From contig CANNFU010000003.1 in the NCBI GenBank assembly GCA_947503965.1, forward strand, positions 248,001 to 312,000: 64,000 nucleotides of DNA. The letters are read 5' to 3'. The translations under genes were made by a program, and so were the position numbers. Positions 63,472 through 64,000 of this stretch are shown here, piece by piece. The first letter of the stretch is position 1. Every line of letters starts with the position of its first letter. The stretch comes from an uncultured Paracoccaceae bacterium. Lineage in GTDB: Bacteria > Pseudomonadota > Alphaproteobacteria > Rhodobacterales > Rhodobacteraceae. The notes under the pieces were generated by a model that searched no databases, was not told the DNA's origin, and saw only the letters and a list, made by a program, of their open reading frames with translations.

Positions 63472-64000
63472 TCATGGTGTTTTTGGGGCAACTTGGCGCA
63501 GGCGCAGCGTGACTGGCAAGCCGTTTGTCGGAACGGGCGTGGGAATGTCCCGCCACTTGGGCAGGTCGGCTGCATCCATTTCAACGCTGTAGCGTTGCAA
63601 GAACTGGACCATGAACGCTTTCATCTGGATTGCGGAAAAGTGCAGTCCAATGCATTTATGTGCACCGCCGCCAAAGGGGGACCACGCAAATTTATGGCGA
63701 CGATCCTCGGCCCGGGCGGGGGTATAGCGGTCCGGATCAAACCGGCGGGGTTCGGGAAAAATGTCTGGTGTCATCATCACCGGGCCGGGGCAAATCACGA
63801 CATTCGTGCCCCGGGGCAGGCGGTGGCCACGCCATTCGGTGTCGGCCATGACGGCACGGGCGGTAAACGCGGAGGGTGTGAAACGGCGCAGGGCCTCGCG
63901 GTAGACGCGATCGGTCAGGTCCAGTTTGTCCAGATCGTCATAGCATACCGGGCCACCGGGCAGACGGGCGATTTCGGCATGCACGCGGTCTTGCAAAGCT
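63472..64000 (-). CDS. Cytochrome P450 (C-terminal part; N-terminus beyond window)
   Basis: About 175 C-terminal residues are seen; the frame runs off the right edge. The ExxR motif is in YREALRRFTPSAF and the haem-thiolate loop is WSPFGGGAHKCIGLHFS, with cysteine as axial ligand. The PERF-like segment is EPRRFDPDRYT. The loop resembles CYP51- and CYP120-like bacterial P450s; the substrate is unknown. It probably heads or belongs to the HMG-CoA reductase cluster and could oxidise its product. Confidence 0.9.
   Translation of the reverse strand, partial: ALQDRVHAEIARLPGGPVCYDDLDKLDLTDRVYREALRRFTPSAFTARAVMADTEWRGHRLPRGTNVVICPGPVMMTPDIFPEPRRFDPDRYTPARAEDRRHKFAWSPFGGGAHKCIGLHFSAIQMKAFMVQFLQRYSVEMDAADLPKWRDIPTPVPTNGLPVTLRLRQVAPKTP

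Noticed and set aside
1..64000. tRNA, rRNA, riboswitch or phage genes
   Set aside because: Gaps were read for cloverleaf-type ends, CCA-like tails and known leader patterns; nothing convincing was seen, though a covariance search was not possible.

Overview
The window looks like chromosomal DNA of a marine alphaproteobacterium, most likely Rhodobacteraceae (Roseobacter group). The evidence is a high GC content, dense operons joined by 4-base start/stop overlaps, two TRAP transporter sets, a ycjX-GNAT-ycjF block, DUF2125, tamAB, and xseB-ispA-dxs in the usual order. No rRNA, tRNA, CRISPR array or intact insertion sequence was seen. All family names come from reading motifs; no database search was run.

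Layout. 1-3420: tamB (cut by the left edge) and tamA, outer-membrane assembly. 3552-5716: a conserved two-gene unit of unknown function (second gene DUF3726), then a hairpin and convergent truA. 6616-9448: ycjX, a GNAT, ycjF. 9445-13484: DUF2125, then a PhoQ/PhoP-like pair, a PepSY protein with a GGGN-repeat tail and a small protein. 13862-16256: acyl-CoA synthetase and enoyl-CoA hydratase. 16423-21126: LysR regulator, DUF1445 putative hydro-lyase and a complete TRAP transporter. 21240-25216: histone-deacetylase-like amidohydrolase, xseB, ispA and dxs (MEP-pathway isoprenoid supply).

25364-34853 looks like a catabolic region: an enamidase-like amidohydrolase, a class III CoA-transferase, ferredoxin-NADP reductase, a Liv-type ABC transporter with its binding protein, and a polytopic membrane protein. 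Palindromes centred on GTATAC (once GTGTAC) lie at its promoters and suggest a common GntR/FCD-type regulator. 34898-35665 encodes a periplasmic PCu(A)C-like protein. 35747-42551 holds a two-component system divergent from a fully coupled four-gene operon (Asp/Asn beta-hydroxylase, alpha/beta hydrolase, DUF1611-like P-loop protein, ABC-type protein with a degenerate ATPase). The shared promoter region has a perfect 16-bp inverted pair of response-regulator-like boxes. 42611-49153 is a malonate-utilisation locus, matR divergent from matPQMAB. 49195-53609: a small lipoprotein and a DUF1501/DUF1800 pair.

53942-54150 is a frameshifted IS630-type transposase remnant. Next to it, 54201 to the right edge carries a minus-strand cluster: cytochrome P450 (cut by the edge), HMG-CoA reductase, a UbiA-like prenyltransferase, a PEP-synthase/rifampicin-phosphotransferase-like protein, a DUF3419 aminocarboxypropyl-transferase-like protein, a phytol/dolichol-kinase-like membrane protein, a GNAT-like protein and an OleC-like AMP ligase. 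The seven complete genes are chained by six consecutive 4-base overlaps. This gene set matches no pathway I recognise and is the best candidate for an undescribed biosynthetic system; the hydroxylase/DUF1611/ABC operon with its two-component system is the second.
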